Origin: Paenibacillaceae bacterium ZCTH02-B3
GTDB lineage: Bacteria > Bacillota > Bacilli > Paenibacillales > Paenibacillaceae
Length of the DNA stretch: 32,474 nucleotides
Assembly: GCA_002159065.1 (NCBI GenBank)
Contig: LZRV01000040.1
Span: forward strand, 1-32,474
Direction of reading: 5' to 3'
Part shown: positions 24,447 to 32,289 of the stretch, piece by piece
How the letters are laid out: every line of letters starts with the position of its first letter
Position numbering within the stretch: position 1 is the stretch's first letter
The notes under the pieces: model-generated
What the model was told of the DNA's origin: nothing
What the model saw: only the letters and a program-made list of their open reading frames with translations
Database searches by the model: none
Made by a program: the position numbers and the translations under genes

Positions 24447-25337
24447 ATGGCGGCGGACAAGCCCGAAAAGGTTCGCCTTGACGTGCTGCTGGTGGAGCGG
24501 GGGTTTTTTCCCACCCGGGAGAAAGCCAGGGCGGCCGTCATGGCCGGCCTTGTCCTGGTCGGCACGGAGCGGGCGGAGAAGGCGGGAATGAAGGTGCCCC
24601 GCGACGCTCCCGTCGCGGTCAAAGGAGAGCCGCATCCATATGTCAGCCGCGGCGGGCTGAAGCTGGAGAAGGCGATCCGCCAGTTCGGCATTGACATGGC
24701 GGGCCGCACGGTCATTGACGTCGGCGCTTCCACGGGCGGTTTCACCGACTGCGCGCTGAAACACGGCGCCGCCTTCGTGTACGCCGTCGACGTCGGTTAC
24801 AATTTGCTGGACTGGTCGCTTCGCAACGACAGCCGGGTGCGGGTGATCGAGCGGACCAATTTCCGCTACATGACGCCCGACCGCCTGGACGGGCCGAAGC
24901 CCGACATGGCGACCGTAGACGTGTCGTTCATCTCCTTGCGCCTGATCTTGCCGGTGCTGGCGGAGATGCTGCCGCCCGGCGGAACGGTGGTGGCCCTGGT
25001 CAAGCCGCAGTTTGAGGCGGGCCGGGAGCAGGTGGGCAAATCCGGCGTCGTGCGCGACCCGGCGGTGCACCGCCAGGCGTTGCGCGCGGTGCTGGAGGCG
25101 GCCGGCGGGCACGGTTTCCGCCTGCGGGGGCTGACCTTTTCGCCCATCACCGGCGGAGAAGGAAACATCGAATTTCTGGCTTGCTGGGAATTTGCCGGAA
25201 AGGGGAAAGCCGGCCGGAACGGCGGCGAACCGGACATCCAGGAGACACCCGCAAAGCCGGCTCCGGCCGAACCGGACGCGGAAGAGCTGGTGCGGACCGT
25301 GGTGGCGGAAGCCCATGCGCATTTCGCGAAGGCTTAG
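24447..25337 (+). CDS. yqxC: TlyA family rRNA methyltransferase/putative hemolysin (YqxC)
   Basis: 296 residues: S4 RNA-binding domain (about 8-66, RLDVLLVERGFFPTREKARA) and an FtsJ-like methyltransferase domain with SAM motif VIDVGASTGGFTD (89-101). TlyA in mycobacteria 2'-O-methylates 16S and 23S rRNA. The old name hemolysin is not supported by this domain content. Later motifs DVSFISLRLILP and KPQFEAGREQVGKSGVVRD are typical. The last 45 residues form a Pro/Glu/Ala-rich tail. It starts 6 bases after the dxs stop. Confidence 0.93.
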   Translation: MAADKPEKVRLDVLLVERGFFPTREKARAAVMAGLVLVGTERAEKAGMKVPRDAPVAVKGEPHPYVSRGGLKLEKAIRQFGIDMAGRTVIDVGASTGGFTDCALKHGAAFVYAVDVGYNLLDWSLRNDSRVRVIERTNFRYMTPDRLDGPKPDMATVDVSFISLRLILPVLAEMLPPGGTVVALVKPQFEAGREQVGKSGVVRDPAVHRQALRAVLEAAGGHGFRLRGLTFSPITGGEGNIEFLACWEFAGKGKAGRNGGEPDIQETPAKPAPAEPDAEELVRTVVAEAHAHFAKA

Positions 25338-25478
25338 GCGCGCCGCCCACGCCTTCGCCGTCATCCGGCGACGGCGCGTTCCGACGGGCATCCCGCGCGT
25401 CGCGTGCCACGGCGGCCGCGCGGCCGGCCGCTTCCGCGGCGGCTCATGCTTGCGGCCCCTCACGGGGAGGGATGTCCG

Positions 25479-25949
25479 GTGGAAAGGTTCGGAGACTGGA
25501 TCCTCATCGGCCTGGCGGTCCTGTTTTTCTCCTGGGTGCTGCTTCGCCGTTTCCGCAACTGGCTGCGGGAACCGCCCGGCATCCGCCTGCGCAGGCTGGC
25601 GCGGCAGGGCTATGTCGACGAGGACGAAGAGCCGGTGCGGCAGCTGCGCGCGGCGGGGTACAACGTGCTCGGCGGCAAACACCGCATCCCCTTCGGCGTG
25701 TCGGTGGACGGCGCTCCCGCCCAGCCGACCCGCCTGTATTTCGATTACCTGGCCGAAAAGGACGACAAGTTTTACGTGGTCAAGCTGGAACGCCCGAAAA
25801 ACCCGTTGGACTGGACGCCAAGCGGGCTGAGGGAGCGGCTTTTGCCCTACGCGCTGCTGTTTCCCGACTGTGAAGCCATCCTCGTGGTCGATCCGGTCGG
25901 ACGCCGCATCCGGACGGTTCGGTTCACCGCAAGGGAGGAGGACGAATGA
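25479..25949 (+). CDS. Unrecognised membrane-anchored protein between tlyA and argR
   Basis: 156 residues, no family recognised with confidence. An N-terminal membrane helix (about 7-23) with a basic stretch after it puts the rest in the cytoplasm. The soluble part holds a helix (about 38-60), then strands: YFDYLAEKDDKFYVVKLERP, an amphipathic helix (about 108-125), and AILVVDPVGRRIRTVRF. The order resembles a PD-(D/E)XK nuclease core, with the E-x-K position reading V-V-K, so the catalytic acid appears to be missing. GTG 25479 has GGGGAGGG 7 bases upstream. Its stop overlaps argR as ATGA, so it is coupled to argR. B. subtilis has no gene here. Confidence 0.75.
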   Translation: MERFGDWILIGLAVLFFSWVLLRRFRNWLREPPGIRLRRLARQGYVDEDEEPVRQLRAAGYNVLGGKHRIPFGVSVDGAPAQPTRLYFDYLAEKDDKFYVVKLERPKNPLDWTPSGLRERLLPYALLFPDCEAILVVDPVGRRIRTVRFTAREEDE

Positions 25950-26395
25950 AAGGACTCAGGCAGCGGAAAATTCGCGAAATCATCAGCGAGCGCGACATCG
26001 GCACCCAGAAGGCGCTGGTGGAAGCGCTGCGCAACGAGGGCCTGCCGGTGACCCAGGCCACCATCTCCCGGGATATCAAAGAAATGCAACTGGTCAAAGT
26101 GCCGCTGGAAGACGGCACGTACAAATACGCCCTGCCGCAGGATCAGCGGTTCAACCCGTCCCAGAAGCTCCGGCGGGCGCTCCTGGACCATTTCGTTTCC
26201 GCGGAAGCGGCGGAGAACCTGGTGGTCGTCAAATGCCTGCCGGGAACGGCCAACGCCGTCGCTTCCCTTATCGACGGCATGAACTGGCCGGAGGTCGTGG
26301 GCACCGTCAGCGGCGACGACACGTTGCTGATCGTCTGCCGTGCCCGCGACAAGGCGGAAGAGATGGCCCGGCGGATCCGGGGCATCGTTTCCTGA
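25946..26395 (+). CDS. argR: Arginine repressor ArgR/AhrC
   Basis: 149 residues. An N-terminal winged helix (RQRKIREIISERDIGTQ, ATISRDIKEMQLVKVP) and a C-terminal hexamerisation/arginine-binding domain (about 80-149, with GTVSGDDTLLIVCR) are both complete. It represses arginine biosynthesis and activates catabolism in relatives. ATG overlaps the preceding gene's stop. Order yqxC-ahrC-recN is conserved with B. subtilis apart from the inserted gene. Confidence 0.97.
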   Translation: MKGLRQRKIREIISERDIGTQKALVEALRNEGLPVTQATISRDIKEMQLVKVPLEDGTYKYALPQDQRFNPSQKLRRALLDHFVSAEAAENLVVVKCLPGTANAVASLIDGMNWPEVVGTVSGDDTLLIVCRARDKAEEMARRIRGIVS

Positions 26396-26440
26396 CCTCC
26401 GCAAGTCCGGCGCAGAGGCCCAGAAAGGAGCGGCGCTGCC

Positions 26441-28126
26441 ATGCTGCGGGAACTTTCGATCCGGAACCTCGCGGTGATCGAGAACGTCACGGTGTCATTC
26501 GGGCAAGGCTTTCACGCCTTTACCGGAGAGACCGGCGCCGGCAAATCGATGGTGGTGGACGCGCTGTCGCTGCTCGCGGGCGCCCGCGGGTCCACGGACA
26601 TGATCCGGCACGGCTGCGAGAAGGCCGACCTGGAGGCGGTGTTCGACCTGCCGCCGGAACATCCGGTATGGGCGGTCCTGGAGCGGCTGGGGATCGAAGC
26701 CGACCCTTCCGAGTCCCTGCTGATCCGGCGCGAGCTGAGCCGCCAGGGCAAATCGGCGGCGCGGATCAACGGCCAAAATGCCACCCTTGCCATGCTGCGC
26801 GAGGTGGGGGATTGTCTCGTCGCCATCCACGGCCAGCACGAGCACCAGGCGTTGCTCCGAACGGAACAACACCTCGACTGGCTCGACGCCTTCGCCGGTT
26901 CGGAACTGGCCGGACTGAAGGAAGAATACCGCCGGCTGTGGGAGGATTACCAGGAAACGATCCGGGAAAGGCGCCTGCTGGAGTCGGACGTCCGGCAACA
27001 GATGCAAATGCTCGACCTGTACCGCTTCCAGCTGGAGGAGATCGACAAGGCCCGCCTGAAGCCGGGGGAAGACGAATCCCTCGAGGACGAGCGGCGCAAG
27101 CTAATGCATGCCGAAAAGCTGGCCGAATCGGTGGCGGAAGCCCATGATCTGCTTTACGGAAGCAAGGGCCTGGCGGCCTTGTCAAAGGCCGTATCGCTCC
27201 TGGAGGAAGTCGCCGCCATCGATCCCGCCGCTTTCCGCCCGATGGTGGAACAGCTGCAGTCGGCCTATTATGCCGTCGAAGATACCGCGTTCCAGCTGCG
27301 CGATTACCGCGACCGGCTGGAGTTCGATCCGGACAGGCTGGCGCAAATCGAGCGCCGCCTGGACGTGCTGCATGCCCTCAAGCGCAAATACGGGGATACG
27401 GTGGAGGACATCCTGGCCTACCGCGACCGCATCCGCGAAGAAACGGAACGGCTGGAGAACCGGGACGAACGGCTGCGCGAACTGGCGGAAGCGGAAGAGT
27501 CCCTCCGGGAACATCTCGCCGCTCTGGCGGAACGTCTGTCCGCCTTGCGCAGAGAGGCCGCCGCAAGGCTGTCCGAAGAGATCGTGCGGGAACTTGCCGG
27601 GCTGAACATGCCCCGGTCCGTTTTCGAAGTCCGGATGGAACGGACGGAGCTTACGGCCTCCGGCGCCGACGCGGCCGAATTTCTGCTGTCCACCAACCCC
27701 GGGGAGCCGCCGAAACCCCTCGCGAAGATCGCCTCCGGCGGAGAGATGTCCCGGGTCATGCTTGCCCTGAAAACCGTTTTCGCACGCCTGGACCGGATCC
27801 CCGTACTGGTCTTCGACGAAGTGGACGCCGGCATCAGCGGCCGCACCGCCCAGGCGGTGGCGGAGAAGCTGACCCGCCTGGCCGGAACGTGCCAGGTGCT
27901 GGCGGTCACCCATCTGCCGCAAGTGGCGTGCATGGCCGACCGGCAGTACGCCATTCGCAAAGACGTCCGGGAAGACGGCCGCACCGTCGCCGACGTCCGC
28001 GAGCTTTCGGAAAGCGAGCGGGTGGAGGAATTGGCGCGGCTTCTGGGCGGCGTGGAAGTCACGGAAAAGACCCGTCATCACGCGCAGGAAATGCTGATGC
28101 TGGCACATCGCCAAAAATACGCGTAA
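26441..28126 (+). CDS. recN: DNA repair protein RecN
   Basis: 561 residues, SMC-like ATPase acting at DNA double-strand breaks. Walker A GETGAGKS (29-36) near the N-terminus, long coiled-coil arms (about 165-360), and C-terminal ABC signature KIASGGEMSRVMLALKTVF, Walker B PVLVFDEVDAGISG. AAAGGAG lies 10 bases upstream of ATG 26441. Between argR and spoIVB, as in B. subtilis. Confidence 0.97.
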   Translation: MLRELSIRNLAVIENVTVSFGQGFHAFTGETGAGKSMVVDALSLLAGARGSTDMIRHGCEKADLEAVFDLPPEHPVWAVLERLGIEADPSESLLIRRELSRQGKSAARINGQNATLAMLREVGDCLVAIHGQHEHQALLRTEQHLDWLDAFAGSELAGLKEEYRRLWEDYQETIRERRLLESDVRQQMQMLDLYRFQLEEIDKARLKPGEDESLEDERRKLMHAEKLAESVAEAHDLLYGSKGLAALSKAVSLLEEVAAIDPAAFRPMVEQLQSAYYAVEDTAFQLRDYRDRLEFDPDRLAQIERRLDVLHALKRKYGDTVEDILAYRDRIREETERLENRDERLRELAEAEESLREHLAALAERLSALRREAAARLSEEIVRELAGLNMPRSVFEVRMERTELTASGADAAEFLLSTNPGEPPKPLAKIASGGEMSRVMLALKTVFARLDRIPVLVFDEVDAGISGRTAQAVAEKLTRLAGTCQVLAVTHLPQVACMADRQYAIRKDVREDGRTVADVRELSESERVEELARLLGGVEVTEKTRHHAQEMLMLAHRQKYA

Positions 28127-28161
28127 CCGCGCGGAAAACGGCTGTTCCAAGGAAGCTTTTC

Positions 28162-28182
28162 GGCAACATAAAAGGTGTTGCC
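28162..28182 (+). repeat. Inverted repeat between recN and spoIVB
   Basis: GGCAAC (28162-28167) and GTTGCC (28177-28182) with a 9-base loop. A third copy of GTTGCC follows at 28203-28208. No T-run follows, so it is not a convincing terminator. Confidence 0.4.
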
Positions 28183-28256
28183 CAAGGTTAACTTATAGGT
28201 ACGTTGCCGGGGGCGAAAAGCGACCCGGCGCCATCCTGTAAGGGAGCGTGAGCACC

Positions 28257-29603
28257 TTGAAACAGCCGACCTCCACGAGCCGCCGCCGGCGCACCGGCTG
28301 CCTGCTCGTTCTTATTTTGTGCCTGATCGCCGCATCCGCTCCGTTCCGCAACTTTGCCTCTTTTCCCCAGCAGATCCGCCTGTTTGTGGGCCGGCCGGTT
28401 TCCCTGCATCTCGCCCTGCCGGTGCACGCCTCGGGCACCCTCGATCCGCAGGTCGCCGTGGTCAACGGCCGGACCGGGCGCGATTTTCCCGTCAACCTCA
28501 AGGATCCGTTGTCCATCGATCCCCTGCGCACCGGCACGGCGGAACTGAAGCTGCGACTTTTCGGCATGATTCCCTTCAAAACGGTCAAGCTGCAGGTGGT
28601 GCCGGACCTGAAAGTGATTCCCGGCGGACAGACCATCGGCGTGCGCGTGAGGGCCGCCGGCATCATGGTCGTCGGCCACCACCGGGTCCGGACGGGGCCG
28701 GACACCCGGGTGTCTCCCGGCGAAGAAGCGAGGCTGAAACCCGGCGATCTCATCGTTTCCTTTGACGGCAGGCCGATCAACGATGTGCATCTGGTCGGCG
28801 ACATTGTCCGCGAAGCCGGGGAAGCGGGCAGGGAGATCGAACTTTTGGTGCAGCGCAACAAAGAGCGGTTTGCCACCCGCATCCGGCCGGCTTACGACGA
28901 AGAAGACAAAACGTGGCGCCTGGGACTCTACATCCGCGATTCGGCCGCCGGCGTCGGAACCCTGACCTTCTACTCGCCGGAACACGGCGTATACGGAGCG
29001 CTGGGGCACGTCATCACGGACATGGACACCCATGTGCCCATCGAGGTGGGAAGCGGCGAGATCGTGCAGACCAACGTCACCTCCATCGCCAAAAGCCAAA
29101 GCGGCGAACCGGGCGAGAAGCGGGCGCATTTCCTGGACGAAGGCCGGACGCTGGGGAGCGTCGAGCGCAACACCGCTTTCGGCATCTTCGGCAGGATGGA
29201 CCGGCTTCCGTCCCACGCCCTGCACGTAAAACCCGTCCCTGTGGCCTTCGCCGAAGAGGTCAAAAAGGGCCCCGCGGAGCTGCTTACGGTGGTGGGCGGC
29301 CAAAAGGTGGAGCGGTTCGACATCGAAATCGTGCATGTGGCCAGACAGACAACCCCGGCCACGAAAGGGCTGGTCATCCGCGTGACCGATCCGGACCTGC
29401 TCAGGCGCACCGGCGGCATCGTGCAGGGAATGAGCGGCAGTCCGATCCTGCAGGACGGGAAGCTGGTCGGCGCCGTTACCCATGTGTTCGTCAACGATCC
29501 GACATCCGGATACGGGTGCTTCATCGAGTGGATGCTTCAGGACGCGGGCATCATGCTGAAAGCGGAGGACGCGGTTTCCGATCCGGTCTCCGTGGCGGCA
29601 TGA
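28257..29603 (+). CDS. spoIVB: SpoIVB serine peptidase (S55)
   Basis: 448 residues. Secreted by the forespore into the intermembrane space, where it cleaves SpoIVFA to switch on pro-sigma-K processing. A signal-anchor helix (about 13-30), a PDZ domain (about 125-205, with KPGDLIVSFDGRPINDVHL) and the S55 peptidase domain are visible. Catalytic residues can be placed as His251 (YGALGHVITD), Asp378 (RVTDPD) and Ser393 (GMSGSP); their spacing, 127 and 15, equals that in B. subtilis (His236, Asp363, Ser378). Start TTG 28257 is 10 bases after AGGGAG; GTG 28248 is too close to that site. Confidence 0.97.
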   Translation: MKQPTSTSRRRRTGCLLVLILCLIAASAPFRNFASFPQQIRLFVGRPVSLHLALPVHASGTLDPQVAVVNGRTGRDFPVNLKDPLSIDPLRTGTAELKLRLFGMIPFKTVKLQVVPDLKVIPGGQTIGVRVRAAGIMVVGHHRVRTGPDTRVSPGEEARLKPGDLIVSFDGRPINDVHLVGDIVREAGEAGREIELLVQRNKERFATRIRPAYDEEDKTWRLGLYIRDSAAGVGTLTFYSPEHGVYGALGHVITDMDTHVPIEVGSGEIVQTNVTSIAKSQSGEPGEKRAHFLDEGRTLGSVERNTAFGIFGRMDRLPSHALHVKPVPVAFAEEVKKGPAELLTVVGGQKVERFDIEIVHVARQTTPATKGLVIRVTDPDLLRRTGGIVQGMSGSPILQDGKLVGAVTHVFVNDPTSGYGCFIEWMLQDAGIMLKAEDAVSDPVSVAA

Positions 29604-29618
29604 AGCCCGCCTTTTTTT
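29594..29618 (+). terminator. Terminator of spoIVB
   Basis: GGCGG (29594-29598) and CCGCC (29607-29611) with an 8-base loop, followed by seven T. The loop contains the spoIVB stop codon. Confidence 0.75.
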
Positions 29619-29630
29619 ATGCGCTCCGGT

Positions 29631-29637
29631 TGTCGAA
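29631..29637 (+). promoter_or_regulatory. 0A box upstream of spo0A
   Basis: TGTCGAA, the exact Spo0A-binding heptamer, 92 bases upstream of the sigma-H -35. Confidence 0.5.
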
Positions 29638-29722
29638 TAGGCACGAAGCGGCTCATGTCCTGACGTAAAAAAAATATTATAAAAGAAAAGCAAAAAAAAA
29701 TAAAGGATAAGTTTTCCTTTCA

Positions 29723-29751
29723 GAAGGAATTTTCCTGCGAATGTCGAACAT
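29723..29751 (+). promoter_or_regulatory. Sigma-H-type promoter of spo0A with overlapping 0A box
   Basis: GAAGGAATT (29723-29731) fits the sigma-H -35 (RnAGGAwww) fully; 11 bases later GTCGAACAT (29743-29751) fits the -10 (RnnGAATww) with one mismatch. A TGTCGAA 0A box occupies 29742-29748, inside the -10. In B. subtilis the sporulation promoter of spo0A is sigma-H-driven and controlled by Spo0A~P. Leader of about 57 bases. Confidence 0.65.
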
Positions 29752-29814
29752 CAAATAAGGCAGGAAGAGCTGCCAAAAATCACAAACCATTCCGGGACAA
29801 GGGAGGAAGTTCAG

Positions 29815-30615
29815 TTGCAGCGGATCGGCGTGTTTCTCGCGGATGACAACAGGGAATTCACCCAATTGCTTTCCGAGTACATCAAGGAACAGGAAGACAT
29901 GGAACTGGTCGGTACGGCTTACAACGGAGAAGAAGTGGTGCGCAAGCTGCAGGAGCTGGAGCGCGTACCCGACGTCATGATCCTGGACATCATCATGCCT
30001 CATCTGGACGGCCTCGGCGTGCTGGAGAAACTGCGCGAAATGGACCTTTCGCCGATGCCGAAAATCATCATGCTCACCGCATTCGGCCAGGAGACCATCA
30101 CCCAGCGGGCCGTTCAGCTCGGGGCATCTTATTATATCCTGAAACCTTTCGACCTTGAAGTGCTGGTGAGCCGGATCCGCCAGCTGGCGGGCACCGCTCC
30201 GGTCGCTCCGGCCTTGTCGTCCGGCGCCGCGCGGGCCAACATCATTCCGATGCACAAAAACCGCAACCTCGACGCCAATATCACCAGCATCATCCACGAA
30301 ATCGGCGTGCCGGCGCACATCAAGGGCTACCAGTATCTGCGCGAAGCGATCACGATGGTGTACAACAACATCGAAATTCTCGGCGCCATCACCAAGACCC
30401 TGTACCCGGCCATCGCCGAGAAGTTCAAGACGACGCCTTCCCGCGTCGAACGGGCCATCCGCCACGCCATCGAAGTCGCCTGGACGCGCGGCAACATCGA
30501 GTCCATCAGCCACCTGTTCGGCTACACCATCAACGTCGCCAAGTCGAAGCCCACGAACAGCGAATTTATTGCGATGGTGGCTGACAAATTGCGGATCGAG
30601 CACAAGGTGTCGTAG
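29815..30615 (+). CDS. spo0A: Stage 0 sporulation response regulator Spo0A
   Basis: 266 residues, master regulator of sporulation entry. Receiver domain (1-120): acidic pocket Asp10-Asp11, phosphoacceptor Asp58 in MILDIIMP, Thr in IIMLTAF and Lys in YILKPFD. A linker follows, then the Spo0A DNA-binding domain (about 155-266) with [19 protein letters not shown] and [21 protein letters not shown], which contact 0A boxes. Start TTG 29815 has GGGAGG 8 bases upstream. It is intact and follows spoIVB as in all spore formers, separated by a 211-base control region. Confidence 0.98.
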   Translation: MQRIGVFLADDNREFTQLLSEYIKEQEDMELVGTAYNGEEVVRKLQELERVPDVMILDIIMPHLDGLGVLEKLREMDLSPMPKIIMLTAFGQETITQRAVQLGASYYILKPFDLEVLVSRIRQLAGTAPVAPALSSGAARANIIPMHKNRNLDANITSIIHEIGVPAHIKGYQYLREAITMVYNNIEILGAITKTLYPAIAEKFKTTPSRVERAIRHAIEVAWTRGNIESISHLFGYTINVAKSKPTNSEFIAMVADKLRIEHKVS

Positions 30616-30629
30616 GCCAGGCGGGGCAA

Positions 30630-30645
30630 GGGATTGCGGGATTGC
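30630..30645 (+). repeat. Short tandem repeat after spo0A
   Basis: GGGATTGC twice in direct succession (30630-30637, 30638-30645), 15 bases after the spo0A stop. It may be chance or a remnant of recombination. Confidence 0.5.
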
Positions 30646-30716
30646 AAAAATTTTCTGACGAAACCGACCAATATTTTTCAGGCCAACAAACATCGAAAAT
30701 CCATGCCGATAAATTT

Positions 30717-30762
30717 CCCCTGTTTATTGGTTTGCGGTGAAACCAGTGACAGGGGGTTTTTT
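30717..30762 (+). terminator. Strong hairpin-T-run that overlaps the recombinase ribosome-binding site
   Basis: Left arm 30717-30733 pairs with right arm 30740-30755: outer CCCCTGT/ACAGGGG, one bulged T at 30724, inner GGTTT/AAACC, loop GCGGTG (30734-30739). Six T follow (30757-30762). It is a convincing intrinsic terminator for spo0A, although 100 bases past its stop. AGGGGG (30751-30756), the only ribosome-binding site for the recombinase, is in the right arm. Confidence 0.8.
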
Positions 30763-30765
30763 GTG

Positions 30766-31740
30766 ATGACGGAGTTTGAATTCCAGATCGAAAACTTCAT
30801 GCTGTACTGCACGTCCAAAAACCTGTCCCGGAAGACGCTGGCCAGTTATGAGCAGGCCCTCAAGTTGTTTGCGGCGTATTTGCGGGACAAGTTTGACATC
30901 ACCGATCCGGCCCGTGTGCAGTCAGGTCATATCCGCCAGTACATCAAATATCTCCGTGAACGCGGCAAGTACACGGTGGTGGTGGATGAGGCGCGGAAAG
31001 AGTGCAACCATCCCGACCGTCGTTCGGATTACAACAAGCCCGTCTCCGCGACCACGATCGGCAATTATGTGCGCAACATCAAGGTGTTTTTCAACTATCT
31101 GTTCGAGGTGGAAACCGCCATATCGAAAAATCCGTGCGAAAAAATCGAAAACATCAAGCCCGAACGAAAAGTGAAAAAGATGCTGACGCCGGATGAGATC
31201 AGGCGGGTGCTGAAGCAGTTTGACACCACCACGTTCCACGGATACCGGAACCAGATGATCACCAAACTCCTGCTCGACACGGGCATGCGGGTCGGGGAAT
31301 GCCTGGCGCTCACCCCAGACAGGTTCGATTTTCACCACAAAAGCATCCTGATCGTAAACCCAAAAAACAAGCAGCAGCGGTATGTGTACTTTTCGCACCG
31401 TTTGTCGCGCGAACTCAAGCAGTGGATGAAGTTCCGGGACCGTTATTCAAGCAGCGAATTCATGTTTCCCACAACAAGGGGCACCCAACTGGAAGTCCGG
31501 AACTATGAGAAGGCGCTGCGGGATGCCGGCGCGAGAGCAGGCGTAGACATACATCCGCACCAACTGCGGAACAATTTCGCCAAGTACTACATCATAAACG
31601 GCGGTGACTGGTTCACGCTGTCCCGGATCCTCGGCCATTCATCGGTTGAGGTCACGCAAAAGGCGTACCTGGATTTCACGGACGAAGAAGTCGGGCAGAA
31701 GTACCAGCGGCACAGTCCCATCGAATATTTGAAACTGTAA
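30766..31740 (+). CDS. Tyrosine recombinase/integrase
   Basis: 324 residues. An N-terminal SAM-like core-binding domain (about 1-125; ENFMLYCTSKNLSRKTLASYEQ) and a catalytic domain. The active-site set is complete: Arg175 (TGMRVGE), a Lys in NPKNKQQRY (about 203-206), His265-x-x-Arg268 (HQLR), His291 (ILGHSS) and nucleophile Tyr301 (AYLDF). It carries out site-specific integration and excision of an element. ATG 30766 follows GTG 30763 and has AGGGGG 9 bases upstream. Codon use and base composition are visibly AT-richer than the chromosomal genes, a sign of transfer. Its own terminator follows. Confidence 0.92.
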   Translation: MTEFEFQIENFMLYCTSKNLSRKTLASYEQALKLFAAYLRDKFDITDPARVQSGHIRQYIKYLRERGKYTVVVDEARKECNHPDRRSDYNKPVSATTIGNYVRNIKVFFNYLFEVETAISKNPCEKIENIKPERKVKKMLTPDEIRRVLKQFDTTTFHGYRNQMITKLLLDTGMRVGECLALTPDRFDFHHKSILIVNPKNKQQRYVYFSHRLSRELKQWMKFRDRYSSSEFMFPTTRGTQLEVRNYEKALRDAGARAGVDIHPHQLRNNFAKYYIINGGDWFTLSRILGHSSVEVTQKAYLDFTDEEVGQKYQRHSPIEYLKL

Positions 31741-31748
31741 ATGCAGTG

Positions 31749-31790
31749 CGTTCCGGCTGAAAGCCTTCACAGGCCGGAACGTTGTTTTTT
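31749..31790 (+). terminator. Terminator of the recombinase gene
   Basis: A perfect 9-base stem CGTTCCGGC (31749-31757) and GCCGGAACG (31773-31781), then TTGTTTTTT. It starts 9 bases past the stop. Confidence 0.88.
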
Positions 31791-31829
31791 CATGGCCGGC
31801 TATGGAACCTTTCGCGCCCTTGTACACTG

Positions 31830-31978
31830 CCGGCGCGCGCCTATCTCGGAGAAACACATGAAGCCCAGTTTATGCGGTGGGTTTGGTGCAGAGATTTGAG
31901 AACCGGCGGAGCAAAACCTTGAAAGTCGCATTCTTTGACCGCCTAGGTCCGATTCCCCCGACAAAACCGGCGCGCGCC
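31830..31978 (+). repeat. 12-base GC-rich direct repeat pair
   Basis: CCGGCGCGCGCC occurs at 31830-31841 and 31967-31978, 137 bases apart, in otherwise AT-richer DNA. The inner ten bases are palindromic, so each copy is also an inverted site. Confidence 0.8.
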
Positions 31979-31998
31979 ATGCACCGTAAACTGTAAAA

Positions 31999-32013
31999 CG
32001 TTTAAGTTAAACG
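31999..32013. repeat. 15-base palindrome
   Basis: CGTTTAAGTTAAACG, two 7-base arms about a central G. It is AT-rich and just upstream of an A/T tract and the primase promoter, so it may be an operator for a repressor. Confidence 0.75.
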
Positions 32014-32050
32014 CTTGTTAAAAAAAATTTTGCAAAAGTGCGCAAAAGAG

Positions 32051-32080
32051 TTGGAAATCTGATTCACGACTTTTTATAAT
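32051..32080 (+). promoter_or_regulatory. Promoter of the primase-type gene
   Basis: TTGGAA (32051-32056), 18 bases, TATAAT (32075-32080). No TG extension, unlike the chromosomal promoters. Leader about 230 bases to ATG 32318. Confidence 0.55.
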
Positions 32081-32267
32081 CGAAAGTGTAAGGTTCATCC
32101 ACGCTAATCCTTCAAAAGATTTCCGCTTTCGGTTCCCCCTCTCTTTACGACCTTTCGTCTTTTCCTTTCTTGCCTTTTGCCTTGGGTATGGCGAAATAAA
32201 GGACCTTGATTTTTGATAGTTCACAGAATGGACTTGTCCGAATCTCTTCCTCCCCGGCGCTTTTTAT

Positions 32268-32289
32268 GACCGTTCGCTTTAGAACGGTC
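32268..32289 (+). promoter_or_regulatory. Hairpin just upstream of the primase ribosome-binding site
   Basis: GACCGTTC (32268-32275) and GAACGGTC (32282-32289) with a 6-base loop, ending 11 bases before AGGGAGG (32301-32307). It could act as an operator or as an RNA element affecting translation; no T-run follows. Confidence 0.5.

Noticed and set aside
22491..25682. Very long minus-strand frame (over 1000 codons) opposite dxs and tlyA, and similar long antisense frames opposite spoIIIAE, xseA/ispA, accC, lysC and aroQ/yqhT.
   Set aside because: They mirror strongly conserved plus-strand genes in a high-GC genome where stop codons are rare, show no recognisable domain and are rich in His/Arg/Pro, as antisense of GC-rich coding DNA usually is.
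28127..28256. Forespore (sigma-F/G) promoter for spoIVB.
   Set aside because: Expected from B. subtilis, but no pair of -35 and -10 elements with correct spacing was convincing in this gap.
29666..29706. Vegetative sigma-A promoter of spo0A in the A-rich tract (TATTAT at 29675).
   Set aside because: No -35 at a suitable distance. TATTAT-like matches are expected by chance in such AT-rich sequence.
31930..31965. tRNA T-arm-like stretch (GGTCCGATTCC) in the mobile region, as a possible tRNA attachment site.
   Set aside because: The flanking bases do not form the T-stem, and no acceptor, D or anticodon arm could be fitted upstream.
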